Shown here one piece after another: positions 18,811-27,109 of a stretch of DNA of 64,000 nucleotides. Under the pieces are notes generated by a model. It saw nothing but the letters and a program-made list of their open reading frames with translations. It was not told the DNA's origin and made no database searches. Within the stretch, counting starts at the first letter, position 1, and each line of letters begins with the position of its first letter. The translations under genes and the position numbers were made by a program. The stretch comes from Taishania sp036758285 (GTDB lineage: Bacteria > Bacteroidota > Bacteroidia > Flavobacteriales_D > Crocinitomicaceae), in assembly GCA_036758285.1 (NCBI GenBank), contig DAIOWV010000008.1, forward strand, positions 1-64,000, in the 5' to 3' direction.

Positions 18811-20004
18811 ATGAAACACCTCTTTTTTCTCTTCTTTTTGTTTGTGGGTGTAGGTTATGCTCAAAAAACAGCAAATTTTCTTCCATTAACATCATATCAG
18901 CCAACGGATTCTTTTGAAGATTTAAAACAGATTGATTCAATTTTTGTTGGAAAATCCATTATTGGCTTAGGTGAATCAACCCATGGAACAAGCGAATTTG
19001 TAGTGTTACGTCATCGAATTTTTAAATATTTAGTTGAAAATCATGAATTTAACACCTTTTTCTTAGAGGCGGATTATGCTGCTTGTCAACGAGTTAATCG
19101 ATACATACATGGGTCAGATGATAATGTAGATTCTGCCACTAACAAGCTTCTTTTATGGCCTTGGATAACATCTGAAATGACATCTTTAATTGAATGGATG
19201 AGAGTCTATAATTTCAAAAATGGAAACAAGTTGAATTTTGTAGGTACTGACATGCAGTTGGCTAAAGATGAATTACCAGAATTTGAACGATTATTTTCTA
19301 AACGACCAGAAATAATCGATAAAGCAATAAAAATAGACTCTCTATTAACAGGGAAATTACAATTTGAGAAACAAAATGTAAATGCTGCACTGTCAATTTG
19401 GAAAGAAATCTGTGACGATCAACAAAAAAATACATCTTACGATTGGTTGTTGACAAAGAGAAGCTTAGATCAATTTTTTCAATCCAAAGAAAAATTTTAT
19501 TATAATTTTCGAGATAGCTGCATGGCTGAAAATATAGTTTATTACAAACAACTATATCCTGAAACAAAAGGTATCTATTTTGCACACAACATACATGTAA
19601 GTAAAGCATTAAGTAGAAGAGCTAATTTTTCAGATGTTAAAAGAACAGGTACTTTTTTATCAGAACGATTAGGTGAAAATTATGCTGCATTTGCACTTTC
19701 TACTTATGAGGGTGAATTTAATGTTCTGGATTATGTTGGAAAACAAATTAAACCAACTGAAACAAGTGTTTTGTATCGAAAATTTAATATAAGTAGAAGT
19801 GTTGAAAAAGCATTTTCTAAAACAAAGTATTCAATGGGTTACTTAAATGCCAATTACTTAAAAACAAACAAATTATATTCTATAGTTGATATTGGAGCTG
19901 CTATTATTAGAAAAAATAACTATCGAGCGATAAAACCAACCGATTTTAATGGCGTTTTCTTTCTTCGAACAACTACACCTACTCATTTACTAATAAATAG
20001 GTAG
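18811..20004 (+). CDS. Erythromycin-esterase-like secreted protein
   Basis: 397 residues. A signal peptide ends near G-Y-A-Q. The EreA/B-like fold is marked by GLGESTHGTSEF (conserved Glu and His, about 51-62), FFLEADYA, NFVGTDMQL and FAHNIHVS, the catalytic-histidine region. True macrolide esterases open the lactone ring; most chromosomal homologues, especially secreted ones, have unknown substrates. A resistance function should not be assumed. It follows the CAP gene by 54 bases on the same strand. Confidence 0.78.
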   Translation: MKHLFFLFFLFVGVGYAQKTANFLPLTSYQPTDSFEDLKQIDSIFVGKSIIGLGESTHGTSEFVVLRHRIFKYLVENHEFNTFFLEADYAACQRVNRYIHGSDDNVDSATNKLLLWPWITSEMTSLIEWMRVYNFKNGNKLNFVGTDMQLAKDELPEFERLFSKRPEIIDKAIKIDSLLTGKLQFEKQNVNAALSIWKEICDDQQKNTSYDWLLTKRSLDQFFQSKEKFYYNFRDSCMAENIVYYKQLYPETKGIYFAHNIHVSKALSRRANFSDVKRTGTFLSERLGENYAAFALSTYEGEFNVLDYVGKQIKPTETSVLYRKFNISRSVEKAFSKTKYSMGYLNANYLKTNKLYSIVDIGAAIIRKNNYRAIKPTDFNGVFFLRTTTPTHLLINR

Positions 20005-20039
20005 TTAATATTCACCAGTTTTCATATTCGCAATTTTCA

Positions 20040-20047
20040 TATATTTG
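20040..20047 (+). promoter_or_regulatory. Promoter -7 box TATATTTG ahead of the BtrH/ABC/KS block
   Basis: Exact TAnnTTTG match, 5 bases before the ATG at 20053, so transcription would start almost at the start codon. It is the only promoter candidate seen before the block at 20053-24055. Confidence 0.45.
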
Positions 20048-20052
20048 TAATT

Positions 20053-20448
20053 ATGAAAAAAAGTGAAATCCCTCAAGATGAAAGTGCTTTAAAAGGCTGG
20101 ACTAGAGAGGTTTGTTATGCTAAAAACGAAGAGGGGAACTATGAACAAGGGTTGAGTACTGGCTGGAGTGTAAAAAAAGACGCTTTAGATGGTGCATGGA
20201 ATGAAGTTGAACGAAAAATTCAAGAAGCATTAAATCTTGTTAACACTGGTAAAGCAAGTCCAGTTTTGTATTACATGGAGCTTAAATTGATGGATGTAAG
20301 TGTCCTGTCTCATTATACAGGTTTTTGGAAGTGGAGAATTAAACAACATTTTAAACCTTCTAAATTTAATAAACTGTCGAATAAAGTTTTACAGAAATAC
20401 GCCGATGTATTTGAAATCAGTGTAGAACAATTGAAAAACATTAAGTAA
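20053..20448 (+). CDS. Unknown small protein at the head of the BtrH/ABC/KS block
   Basis: 131 residues, soluble, no signal peptide. It contains WTREVCYAKNEEGNYEQG, a K-K-D-A-L-D-G-A-W-N-E helix and a C-terminal half (WKWRIKQHFKP, then a segment ending in DVFEI) that could be a small helical DNA- or protein-binding element. I do not recognise the family. Its stop is directly followed, with no spacing, by the TTG start of the BtrH-like gene, so the two are translationally coupled and likely act together. Confidence 0.6.
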   Translation: MKKSEIPQDESALKGWTREVCYAKNEEGNYEQGLSTGWSVKKDALDGAWNEVERKIQEALNLVNTGKASPVLYYMELKLMDVSVLSHYTGFWKWRIKQHFKPSKFNKLSNKVLQKYADVFEISVEQLKNIK

Positions 20449-21456
20449 TTGGAAAATTTCAAACATTATCAAACTGCTCATTGTGAAAATGGGGTGACTG
20501 TTGGGTTATTAAAGCAAGCAGGTTTAGAACAAATCACAGAACCATTAGCATTTGGCATTGGATCTGGATTGTTTTATATTGAAATTCCATTTTTAAAATT
20601 ACAAAGCGGACCAGCAATTTCATTTAGAACATTTCCGGGGAATATTTTTAAAAGAACATGTAAAGCTTTTGATGTTAAACTAGAGTCCAAAAAATATCGA
20701 AATGAAGAAAAAGCAATGTATGAACTAGATGCATTGTTAGAACAAAACATTTCTGTTGGATGTCAAGTTGGTGTTTTTCATTTGTCATATTATCCAAAAG
20801 AATATCGTTTTCATTTTAACGCACATAATTTAATCGTTTTTGGAAGAGAAGGAAATAATTATTTAGTCTCTGATCCAATTATGGAAGAAACAGCTATCTT
20901 GTCAAGAGAAGACATGCGTAAAGTACGATTTGCTAAGGGGGTTCTTGCTCCAAAAGGACATATTTATTATCCTACTTCTGAAGTAAATGTTACAGAAGAA
21001 CAACTCATTCATGCAATCAAAAAAGGAATCAATAGAAATTGCCGTGATATGCTGCGAATTCCAGGAGGTGTTGCAGGAGTGAAAGGAATTAATTATACAG
21101 CTAAAAATATTCGTAAGTGGCGTGAGAAATTAGGTGAACGTAAAGCTGCACTTTATTTGGGACAAATAGTTCGTATGCAAGAAGAAATCGGAACCGGAGG
21201 TGGTGGATTTCGTTATCTTTATGGTGCATTTCTTGAAGAATCTGCTGCAATTACTGGAAATGATGATTTGCTACTGGTTTCCGAAAAGATTACAAAAGCA
21301 GGTGATTTATGGAGAGATAGTGCTGTTCAGATGGCTGGTATTTACAAAGGTCGATTAACTTCTCAAGCAGACTATAATAAAAGTGCTGATATATTAAATG
21401 AAATTAGTATAATTGAAAAAGATGCATTCACTCAATTGAACAAAATTAAAATTTGA
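20449..21456 (+). CDS. BtrH N-terminal-domain acyltransferase-like protein
   Basis: 335 residues from TTG 20449, which abuts the previous stop; no ATG gives a complete N-terminus. The BtrH_N domain (about 8-145) has a papain-like/C39-like triad: C12 in TAHCENG, H126 in FNAHNLIVFG and D142 in LVSDP. In butirosin synthesis BtrH moves an acyl group from an acyl carrier protein to an aminoglycoside. A helical C-terminal domain (about 175-335, of the DUF4872 kind) completes it. The ACP and ketosynthases 3 kb downstream make ACP-dependent acyl transfer a fair inference. Similar genes are known to me from flexirubin/aryl-polyene loci of Bacteroidota. Confidence 0.72.
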   Translation: MENFKHYQTAHCENGVTVGLLKQAGLEQITEPLAFGIGSGLFYIEIPFLKLQSGPAISFRTFPGNIFKRTCKAFDVKLESKKYRNEEKAMYELDALLEQNISVGCQVGVFHLSYYPKEYRFHFNAHNLIVFGREGNNYLVSDPIMEETAILSREDMRKVRFAKGVLAPKGHIYYPTSEVNVTEEQLIHAIKKGINRNCRDMLRIPGGVAGVKGINYTAKNIRKWREKLGERKAALYLGQIVRMQEEIGTGGGGFRYLYGAFLEESAAITGNDDLLLVSEKITKAGDLWRDSAVQMAGIYKGRLTSQADYNKSADILNEISIIEKDAFTQLNKIKI

Positions 21457-21460
21457 TGTT

Positions 21461-22012
21461 ATGTCTATAACACAGTCGACTTCCTCTAAATATTTCATGC
21501 AACTTAATGTAATTTATTTTGCACTGATGATTATGCAAATAAATTCATTAATTGGTTTTTTTCTACTTTTTCCTTCTGGCGATCAGGATATGGGGTTGGA
21601 CTTTTTTAGTACGAAGACAAATTCATTTGTTGTTAATCAGCAAAGTTTATTAATCGTTAGCGTTATGGTGTTGGTTACTTATTTTGTAAGCCAGTATTTT
21701 TATAAAAAGCGACTGGAAGATATCAAACTTCATGATTCATTAGTGAGAAAAATGACAATATATAGAGCTGTTTTTATCGTAAGAATTGCTATCTTACAGT
21801 CAGCTGTAGTAATGTCAGCGGTTTTATTTTTTGTGAATTCAGATAAGTTGATGTTAGTTGCTTTTGTAATCTTATTCTTATATTTTATTACACTTAAACC
21901 GAGTAAAAATAAAATCATTAAAGATTTAGAATTAAAATCGGATGAAGAATCACAGCTGAATAGTCCAAATGAAATTATTTTTAAAGAAAAACGTAATAGA
22001 AATTACGATTAA
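21461..22012 (+). CDS. Small integral membrane protein in the BtrH/ABC block
   Basis: 183 residues with four predicted membrane helices (about 15-37, 60-78, 102-124, 128-146) and a charged cytoplasmic tail. No enzymatic motif is visible and I do not recognise the family. It is 4 bases after the BtrH-like gene and 22 bases before the ABC ATPase, so it is probably an accessory part of the exporter or anchors the soluble enzymes. Confidence 0.6.
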   Translation: MSITQSTSSKYFMQLNVIYFALMIMQINSLIGFFLLFPSGDQDMGLDFFSTKTNSFVVNQQSLLIVSVMVLVTYFVSQYFYKKRLEDIKLHDSLVRKMTIYRAVFIVRIAILQSAVVMSAVLFFVNSDKLMLVAFVILFLYFITLKPSKNKIIKDLELKSDEESQLNSPNEIIFKEKRNRNYD

Positions 22013-22034
22013 TTAAAATTGTTACTTGCTGTCG

Positions 22035-22778
22035 ATGAATTCCATTATAGAAATAGAATCTCTTTTTAAAAATTACCCTAAAAGTCAAAAATCAGCAGTT
22101 AGTGATGTTAATTTGTCTGTTTTTAGTGGTGAAAAATTTGGTATTTTCGGACCAAATGGAGCTGGAAAAACGACCTTAATTTCTATCATGTGTGGAATTT
22201 TAAAACCAACAGGAGGCAATGTAAGTTATTATTTAAATAATGGCTCTGTAGATGTAAAACTGGCCCTAAAAGATATTGGTTACGTTCCTCAGGATTTTGC
22301 ATTTTATCCCGAATTAACCGCAGATCAAAACCTAACTTATTTTGGGACTATGTATGGAGTAAATTCGCAAAATTTAACTAAAAAAATCGATTTAATACTG
22401 GATAAGCTAGGTTTAAGCCATGTTAAACACAAGAAAGTAATGACGTTTTCTGGAGGGATGAAGCGAAGAATTAACCTGGCAATTGGTATTCTAAATGATC
22501 CAAAAATATTATTTCTAGATGAGCCAACGGTTGGAGTAGATGTTCAAAGTAAACATGCAATTTTTCAATTATTGGAAGAATTAAATCAAAAGGGAACGAC
22601 TATTTTATACACTTCACATCACTTAAAAGAAGCGGAAGATTTTTGTGATAGAATTGCATTAATTGATGATGGACAAATCATCGGATTAGGTACTCTTCAA
22701 GAATTAACAAATCAACACAAGGTTCAAAATTTAGAAGAACTATTGATTTTTTTAACTGGAAAAAACTTACGAGATTAA
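22035..22778 (+). CDS. ABC transporter ATPase (ABC-2 export type)
   Basis: 247 residues from ATG 22035; an in-frame TTG nine bases earlier is less likely. Walker A GPNGAGKTT (39-47), a Q loop in GYVPQDF, the signature FSGGMKRR, Walker B ILFLDEPTVGVD and the switch histidine in TSHHLKE are all intact. The sequence type (GPNGAGKTT, then GGMKRR) belongs to drug/polysaccharide/lipid exporters paired with ABC-2 permeases. Its stop overlaps the permease start (TAATG), a sign of coupled translation. Confidence 0.9.
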   Translation: MNSIIEIESLFKNYPKSQKSAVSDVNLSVFSGEKFGIFGPNGAGKTTLISIMCGILKPTGGNVSYYLNNGSVDVKLALKDIGYVPQDFAFYPELTADQNLTYFGTMYGVNSQNLTKKIDLILDKLGLSHVKHKKVMTFSGGMKRRINLAIGILNDPKILFLDEPTVGVDVQSKHAIFQLLEELNQKGTTILYTSHHLKEAEDFCDRIALIDDGQIIGLGTLQELTNQHKVQNLEELLIFLTGKNLRD

Positions 22779-24055
22779 TGAAAAAGTTAATAGCTTCTAT
22801 TGTTAAAGAAATTCAGTTAATAATACACGATAAAGTAGGACTTTTACTGATGTTTTTGATGCCTGTTTTACTTGTGTTTATTATTACAGTCGTTCAAGAT
22901 AGTGCGTTTAAATTAGTTAATGACAATAAACTAGAACTGCTAGTAACGAACAAGGATAAGGGTAGCTTAGGTGATACTTTGATTGCAATGTTGAATCATG
23001 CAGGGAATTTTAATTTAGATGAAAAAAATGAATTAACAGAAAAGCAATTACAAAAAGATGGACTCGAAAATGGTAAACTAGCCAGTATTTATATCCCAGA
23101 AAATTTTTCTCAAGCAATTGAGAACAATAATGGAATTGTAACAAAACTAATTCTCAAAGAATTTGGCGTTTCTGATGATGAGGTGAAAGATCAACAATCA
23201 AAAACAAACCTGACCATTTATTTCGATCCTGTTTTACAAGAAAACTTTCAATATACATTAATTACCAACTTAAAGACAGTAATAACAGGTATGGAGAATA
23301 AGGTCATGTTGAATCAATTGTTTGAGGAAATGGGATACGATGAAATTCCAAAACACATTTCAGACAAATTGATTGGTGAAACTACCCCCATTATTGCTAA
23401 ACATGCAACTTTTGAAGGGAAACAAAAGATGACACCTAATTCCACACAGCACAATGTACCTGCTTGGTCGATTTTTGCAATGTTTTTCATGGTAGTCTCT
23501 CTAGGTGGAAATTTGGTCAAAGAGCGTTTGTCTGGAAGTTTTATTCGTTTGATGACAATTCCACCAAGTTTTAAATTTACGTTATTCAGTAAAATAATAG
23601 TCTATGTTATCATTGCTGTTTGTCAGTTGTTTTTACTTTTTTGTATTGGATATTTTATTTTTCCTTTACTTAACTTACCAAAATTGCAAATTCCAAATGC
23701 ATTTATTCAGTTAACAATAGTTTCTGTTTTGTGTGGATTAGCAGCTGTAAGTTATGCAGTCTTGATTGGTACGTATTCTAAATCACAAGAACAAGCAAAC
23801 GGTTTTGGAGCTGTTTCTATTGTAATATTTGCTGCAATTGGTGGAATTTGGGTTCCAACTTTTGTAATGCCCGATTACATGCAAACGATTGCTTGTTTTT
23901 CACCTTTACATTGGTGTTTAGAAGGTTATTATGTTTTGTTTTTGAAAAATGGTGATTGGAACGCTTTAGCTCCATCTATTCTTTTTCTTTCTATTTTCAT
24001 AATAGTATGTCAAGTATTGGCTTATTTGAAATTAAAAACACAAAACTATTTGTAG
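22778..24055 (+). CDS. ABC-2 type exporter permease
   Basis: 425 residues. One N-terminal helix (about 17-38), a large extracytoplasmic domain (about 40-225) and a cluster of five to six C-terminal helices (from WSIFAMFFMVVSLGG to the end) give the ABC2_membrane_3 layout. VKERLSGSF is the coupling-helix region. It overlaps the ATPase gene by one base. It presumably exports the product of the neighbouring acyl-chain enzymes (inference). A 147-base spacer with its own promoter separates it from the ACP gene. Confidence 0.85.
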   Translation: MKKLIASIVKEIQLIIHDKVGLLLMFLMPVLLVFIITVVQDSAFKLVNDNKLELLVTNKDKGSLGDTLIAMLNHAGNFNLDEKNELTEKQLQKDGLENGKLASIYIPENFSQAIENNNGIVTKLILKEFGVSDDEVKDQQSKTNLTIYFDPVLQENFQYTLITNLKTVITGMENKVMLNQLFEEMGYDEIPKHISDKLIGETTPIIAKHATFEGKQKMTPNSTQHNVPAWSIFAMFFMVVSLGGNLVKERLSGSFIRLMTIPPSFKFTLFSKIIVYVIIAVCQLFLLFCIGYFIFPLLNLPKLQIPNAFIQLTIVSVLCGLAAVSYAVLIGTYSKSQEQANGFGAVSIVIFAAIGGIWVPTFVMPDYMQTIACFSPLHWCLEGYYVLFLKNGDWNALAPSILFLSIFIIVCQVLAYLKLKTQNYL

Positions 24056-24167
24056 TAATTGAAAGTTGAAAATAAACAGGGATAAAAATTCTTTCAAAGA
24101 AAAATCAAAATAACGTACAAGAGATAAATATCAAAAAATAATATCTCAAAAATGTATATCAATTAAT

Positions 24168-24175
24168 TACATTTG
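24168..24175 (+). promoter_or_regulatory. Promoter -7 box TACATTTG for the ACP-KS-KS operon
   Basis: Exact TAnnTTTG match, 27 bases before the ACP start at 24203. It suggests the ACP/ketosynthase genes have their own transcript apart from the BtrH/ABC genes. Confidence 0.5.
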
Positions 24176-24202
24176 TGAAATTATAAACTGAATTACTTTA
24201 AA

Positions 24203-24472
24203 ATGGAAATATCTAGAGAAGATTTAAAACTTGAATTTAAACAACATTTGATCAATTATTTAAATTTATTAGATGTAAATGTTGATGATATCAAGGATGA
24301 TGAAGAATTATTTGGAGGTGATTTAGGATTAGATTCTATAGATTCAGTTGAACTTATCGTTTTGTTGGATAGAGAATATGGAATTAAAATTAAAAACCCA
24401 ACCGAAGGTCGTCAAATCTTAGTGAATGTAAATACGATTGTTGATTATATTATCACTAATAGAACGAAATAA
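24203..24472 (+). CDS. Acyl carrier protein
   Basis: 89 residues with an acidic four-helix ACP fold. The phosphopantetheine site is S45 in LGLDSIDSVEL, matching the canonical D-S-[LI]. It should be activated by a 4'-phosphopantetheinyl transferase encoded elsewhere. It is 3 bases upstream of the ketosynthase gene and is a dedicated carrier for this pathway rather than the housekeeping AcpP, because the two following genes form a KS/KS-like pair. Confidence 0.9.
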   Translation: MEISREDLKLEFKQHLINYLNLLDVNVDDIKDDEELFGGDLGLDSIDSVELIVLLDREYGIKIKNPTEGRQILVNVNTIVDYIITNRTK

Positions 24473-24475
24473 TAA

Positions 24476-25675
24476 ATGATGAGAAAGGTATTTATAACCG
24501 GTTTCGGTGCAATATCTTCTTTGGGTTTGACTGTTGAAGAACAGCTGACCAAACTACGTGTTGCTCAGTCTGGAATAGGACGAGCAACGCATTTTAAATC
24601 TACTTATGTAGATAAATTGCCCTTTGCTGAAATTAAAGCTAGCGATGAGGAATTAAAAGTTCTTACCAAAAGCAATGAAAAGGGAATAACCCGAACAACA
24701 TTGATTGCCTTAAAAGCTTTTCAAGAAGCGATAGAATCAAGTAAACTCACAACAAATGAAATAAGTGATTATAAAACAGCATTTATTTCATCAAGTACTG
24801 TTGGAGGGATGTGTTATACTGATGAATTGTACAATGATGCGAATTTGATTGGAGAAAAATCTGAATTCTCGGCATCCTTTGAAGGTTCAAATCATTTACA
24901 TCATATTACAAGAAGATACAAAATAAAAGGATATACAGATACAATCAATACAGCATGTTCATCTTCTGCTAATGCTATTTTGCTAGGAGCCAGACTCATT
25001 CAATCTGGTCGAATAGATCGAGCAATTGTTGGTGGTGCTGATTGCTTAGCCAAATTTACAGTAAATGGTTTCAATTCTCTTAGAATTTTAAACGAACAAC
25101 CTTGTAAACCATTTGATAAAAATAGAGAAGGTTTAACATTGGGTGAAGGAGCTGCATATTTAGTTTTAGAAGCTGAAAATATAGTTGGTATAAAAAATAA
25201 ATATGCAGAAGTGAAAGGTTTTGGAAATGCAAATGATGCATTCCACCCATCAGCTACTTCAGCTACTGCCATCGGACCAATTAAGGCTATGAATGATGCG
25301 TTGATTTCTGCTAATTTACAGCCAGCGGATATCAATTACATCAATGCACATGGAACGGGAACGGTTAATAATGATGAAACAGAGTCATTTGCTTTTACTT
25401 CGTTATTTGGAGACAATGTTCCTCCATTTAGTTCCACAAAAGCATTTACAGGTCATACTTTAGCAGCTGCTGGGAGTTTGGAAGCTGTTTTTAGTGTGTT
25501 GAGCTTAAATCATGGAGAAATTTATCCCAATCTTAATTTTGAAAATGTTATTCCAGAAACGAATCTGACTCCTGTAACAATATTTCAAAAACAGTTGAAT
25601 TTGAACCATGTAATGTCAAATTCCTTTGGTTTTGGCGGGAATGGTACATCACTAATTTTTTCAAAATGTTTATAA
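24476..25675 (+). CDS. Beta-ketoacyl-ACP synthase (active ketosynthase subunit)
   Basis: 399 residues, a FabF-like condensing enzyme. The active-site triad is intact: C161 in NTACSSSA, H292 in NAHGTGT and H327 in FTGHTLAAAGS, with K322 in the usual position. It performs decarboxylative condensation of malonyl-ACP. It overlaps the next gene by 10 bases; that gene encodes a KS-like protein without the cysteine, so the two probably form a KS-alpha/chain-length-factor heterodimer as in type II polyketide and aryl-polyene systems. Confidence 0.88.
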   Translation: MMRKVFITGFGAISSLGLTVEEQLTKLRVAQSGIGRATHFKSTYVDKLPFAEIKASDEELKVLTKSNEKGITRTTLIALKAFQEAIESSKLTTNEISDYKTAFISSSTVGGMCYTDELYNDANLIGEKSEFSASFEGSNHLHHITRRYKIKGYTDTINTACSSSANAILLGARLIQSGRIDRAIVGGADCLAKFTVNGFNSLRILNEQPCKPFDKNREGLTLGEGAAYLVLEAENIVGIKNKYAEVKGFGNANDAFHPSATSATAIGPIKAMNDALISANLQPADINYINAHGTGTVNNDETESFAFTSLFGDNVPPFSSTKAFTGHTLAAAGSLEAVFSVLSLNHGEIYPNLNFENVIPETNLTPVTIFQKQLNLNHVMSNSFGFGGNGTSLIFSKCL

Positions 25676-26706
25676 AAGAAGTTGTTGCTATCTCACCTCA
25701 GTTAACCTATACAAATGAATTTTTGGATGGTGATGTTAAAGTTTATAAACAAGAATTCTTAACAGCAATAGAACCATCATATCTTGAATTAATACCAGCG
25801 AATTTACTTCGTAGAATGGGAAAAGCAGTGCGAATGGGTATCGGTACAGGACTTCCACTAATGAAGAAATATCCTTCAATTGAAGGCATAATTATCGGAA
25901 CAGCAAATGGTGGAATGGAAGATTGTATTCGCTTTCTAAATCAAATAGTTGACTATGAAGAAGGGGTGTTAACACCAACCAATTTTGTTCAAAGTACTTC
26001 TAATGCAATTGCTGGACAATTAGCATTAATGGGGCAAAAAACGGGCTATAATTCAACGCACTCAAATAGTTCTCTAGCTTTTGATAATGCTCTTTTAGAC
26101 GCTCAATTAGTTTTGGAATCATCGAACAAACAAGTGGATTTACTTGTTGGTGCTGTTGAAGAAATTTCTAATTACAATTACAATATTGATAAAATAAATG
26201 GTTTGTTTAAAAATGAAGTGATATCAACTTCTGAATTAATCGTTTCCCAATCTAAAGGTTCTTTGTGTGGTGAAGGAGCAGTGATGTTAGTTGTTTCAAA
26301 TGATTCATCAGGAGCAATCGCAGAAATCGTTGATCAATTTCAAATTTCATTTCCAGAACAGCAAGAATTGCATCAATTGATTATTGAGTTTCTAAATAAA
26401 AATAATCTTACGCAGAAAGATATTGATCTTTTAATAACGGGAAATTCAGGGGACTCACGTTCTGATTTTTGGTATTCAGATTTGCAGCAAACATTGTTTC
26501 CAAACACAAGAAATCAAACATATAAACAGTTTTGTGGTGATTATAGAACTGCTAATGCATTTGGTTGCTACCTTGCAGTAAAACTCTTTGAAGGGACTTA
26601 TAAAATTGAAGGTTTTGATACGCCAAAAAACAAAACGATACTCTTATATAATCAGTTTGCAGGTGAAAGACATGGTTTTATTTTGATGAAAAATCAACAG
26701 ATTTAA
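25666..26706 (+). CDS. Ketosynthase-like chain-length-factor homologue (no catalytic Cys)
   Basis: 346 residues with a thiolase-like fold related to the preceding KS. IGTANGGMEDC, FVQSTSNAIAGQLAL and GEGAVMLVV are recognisable, but all three catalytic positions are changed. The Cys region reads NSTHSNSS (serine at the expected Cys, about residue 133), the HGTGT region reads TGNSGDSRSD, and the last His region reads FCGDYRTANAFG. This is the pattern of KS-beta/chain-length factors, or of an evolved partner protein. The 10-base overlap with the KS gene supports equal expression. Confidence 0.78.
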   Translation: MFIKEVVAISPQLTYTNEFLDGDVKVYKQEFLTAIEPSYLELIPANLLRRMGKAVRMGIGTGLPLMKKYPSIEGIIIGTANGGMEDCIRFLNQIVDYEEGVLTPTNFVQSTSNAIAGQLALMGQKTGYNSTHSNSSLAFDNALLDAQLVLESSNKQVDLLVGAVEEISNYNYNIDKINGLFKNEVISTSELIVSQSKGSLCGEGAVMLVVSNDSSGAIAEIVDQFQISFPEQQELHQLIIEFLNKNNLTQKDIDLLITGNSGDSRSDFWYSDLQQTLFPNTRNQTYKQFCGDYRTANAFGCYLAVKLFEGTYKIEGFDTPKNKTILLYNQFAGERHGFILMKNQQI

Positions 26707-26783
26707 AATATGTTAAAATTTAAATTTGAAAATTCTTTTTGTTTATATTAGGTCATATTTTATTTACAACTAAATCACATTTT

Positions 26784-26987
26784 ATGAAAAAATTATTGAT
26801 GGTATTTGCTGCAGGATTACTACTTGTTTCTTGCAAAAAGGATTGGGCTTGTGACTGTAAAGTCGGAGACATTACCCATACAAGCACATTAAAAAATAAA
26901 ACATTGAAACAAGCGACTGAAGAATGCAATGACAGTGGCGAAGTATTTGGTGTTGAATATGATTGTAAAGTAAAAGTATTTAAATAA
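26784..26987 (+). CDS. Small cysteine-rich lipoprotein
   Basis: 67 residues from ATG 26784; the longer frame from 26739 would add 15 residues in front of a clear lipoprotein signal. The lipobox is L-V-S-C with C17. The mature part has four further cysteines (ACDCK, EEC, DCK), which could form two disulfides. I know similar small lipoproteins in Flavobacteriia but no function. It follows the KS-like gene by 77 bases and ends in its own terminator. Confidence 0.65.
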   Translation: MKKLLMVFAAGLLLVSCKKDWACDCKVGDITHTSTLKNKTLKQATEECNDSGEVFGVEYDCKVKVFK

Positions 26988-27011
26988 TTGATTTACTTTT
27001 CAAATTTTCAT

Positions 27012-27037
27012 AAAGGGGGATTGTTCTCCCTTTTTTT
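27012..27037 (+). terminator. Intrinsic terminator
   Basis: A 9-bp stem (AAAGGGGGA pairing with TCTCCCTTT, one G-T pair), a 4-base loop and seven T's, 25 bases after the lipoprotein stop. It closes the ACP/KS/lipoprotein region. Confidence 0.85.
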
Positions 27038-27086
27038 GTTTTCATAGATCAAAAATTCTTTTAATCAATAAATTCACTTTTAAATG

Positions 27087-27094
27087 TAACTTTG
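27087..27094 (+). promoter_or_regulatory. Promoter -7 box TAACTTTG
   Basis: Exact TAnnTTTG match, 15 bases before ATG 27110. It overlaps the TTG at 27092, so that TTG is not the start codon. Confidence 0.55.
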
Positions 27095-27109
27095 CCAAAA
27101 TTTTTAACA

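Noticed and set aside
18811..20004. Macrolide resistance gene
   Set aside because: The family match is to erythromycin-esterase-like proteins, but it carries a signal peptide and sits in an ordinary chromosomal context. Homologues with unknown function are far more common, so a resistance call is not supported.
24121..24147. GAGATA ... TATCTC inverted repeat before the ACP gene
   Set aside because: Only a 6-bp stem in AT-rich DNA with no T-run; could easily occur by chance.
25000..25335. 111-codon antisense frame in the KS gene
   Set aside because: Entirely within a catalytically intact ketosynthase; no independent support.
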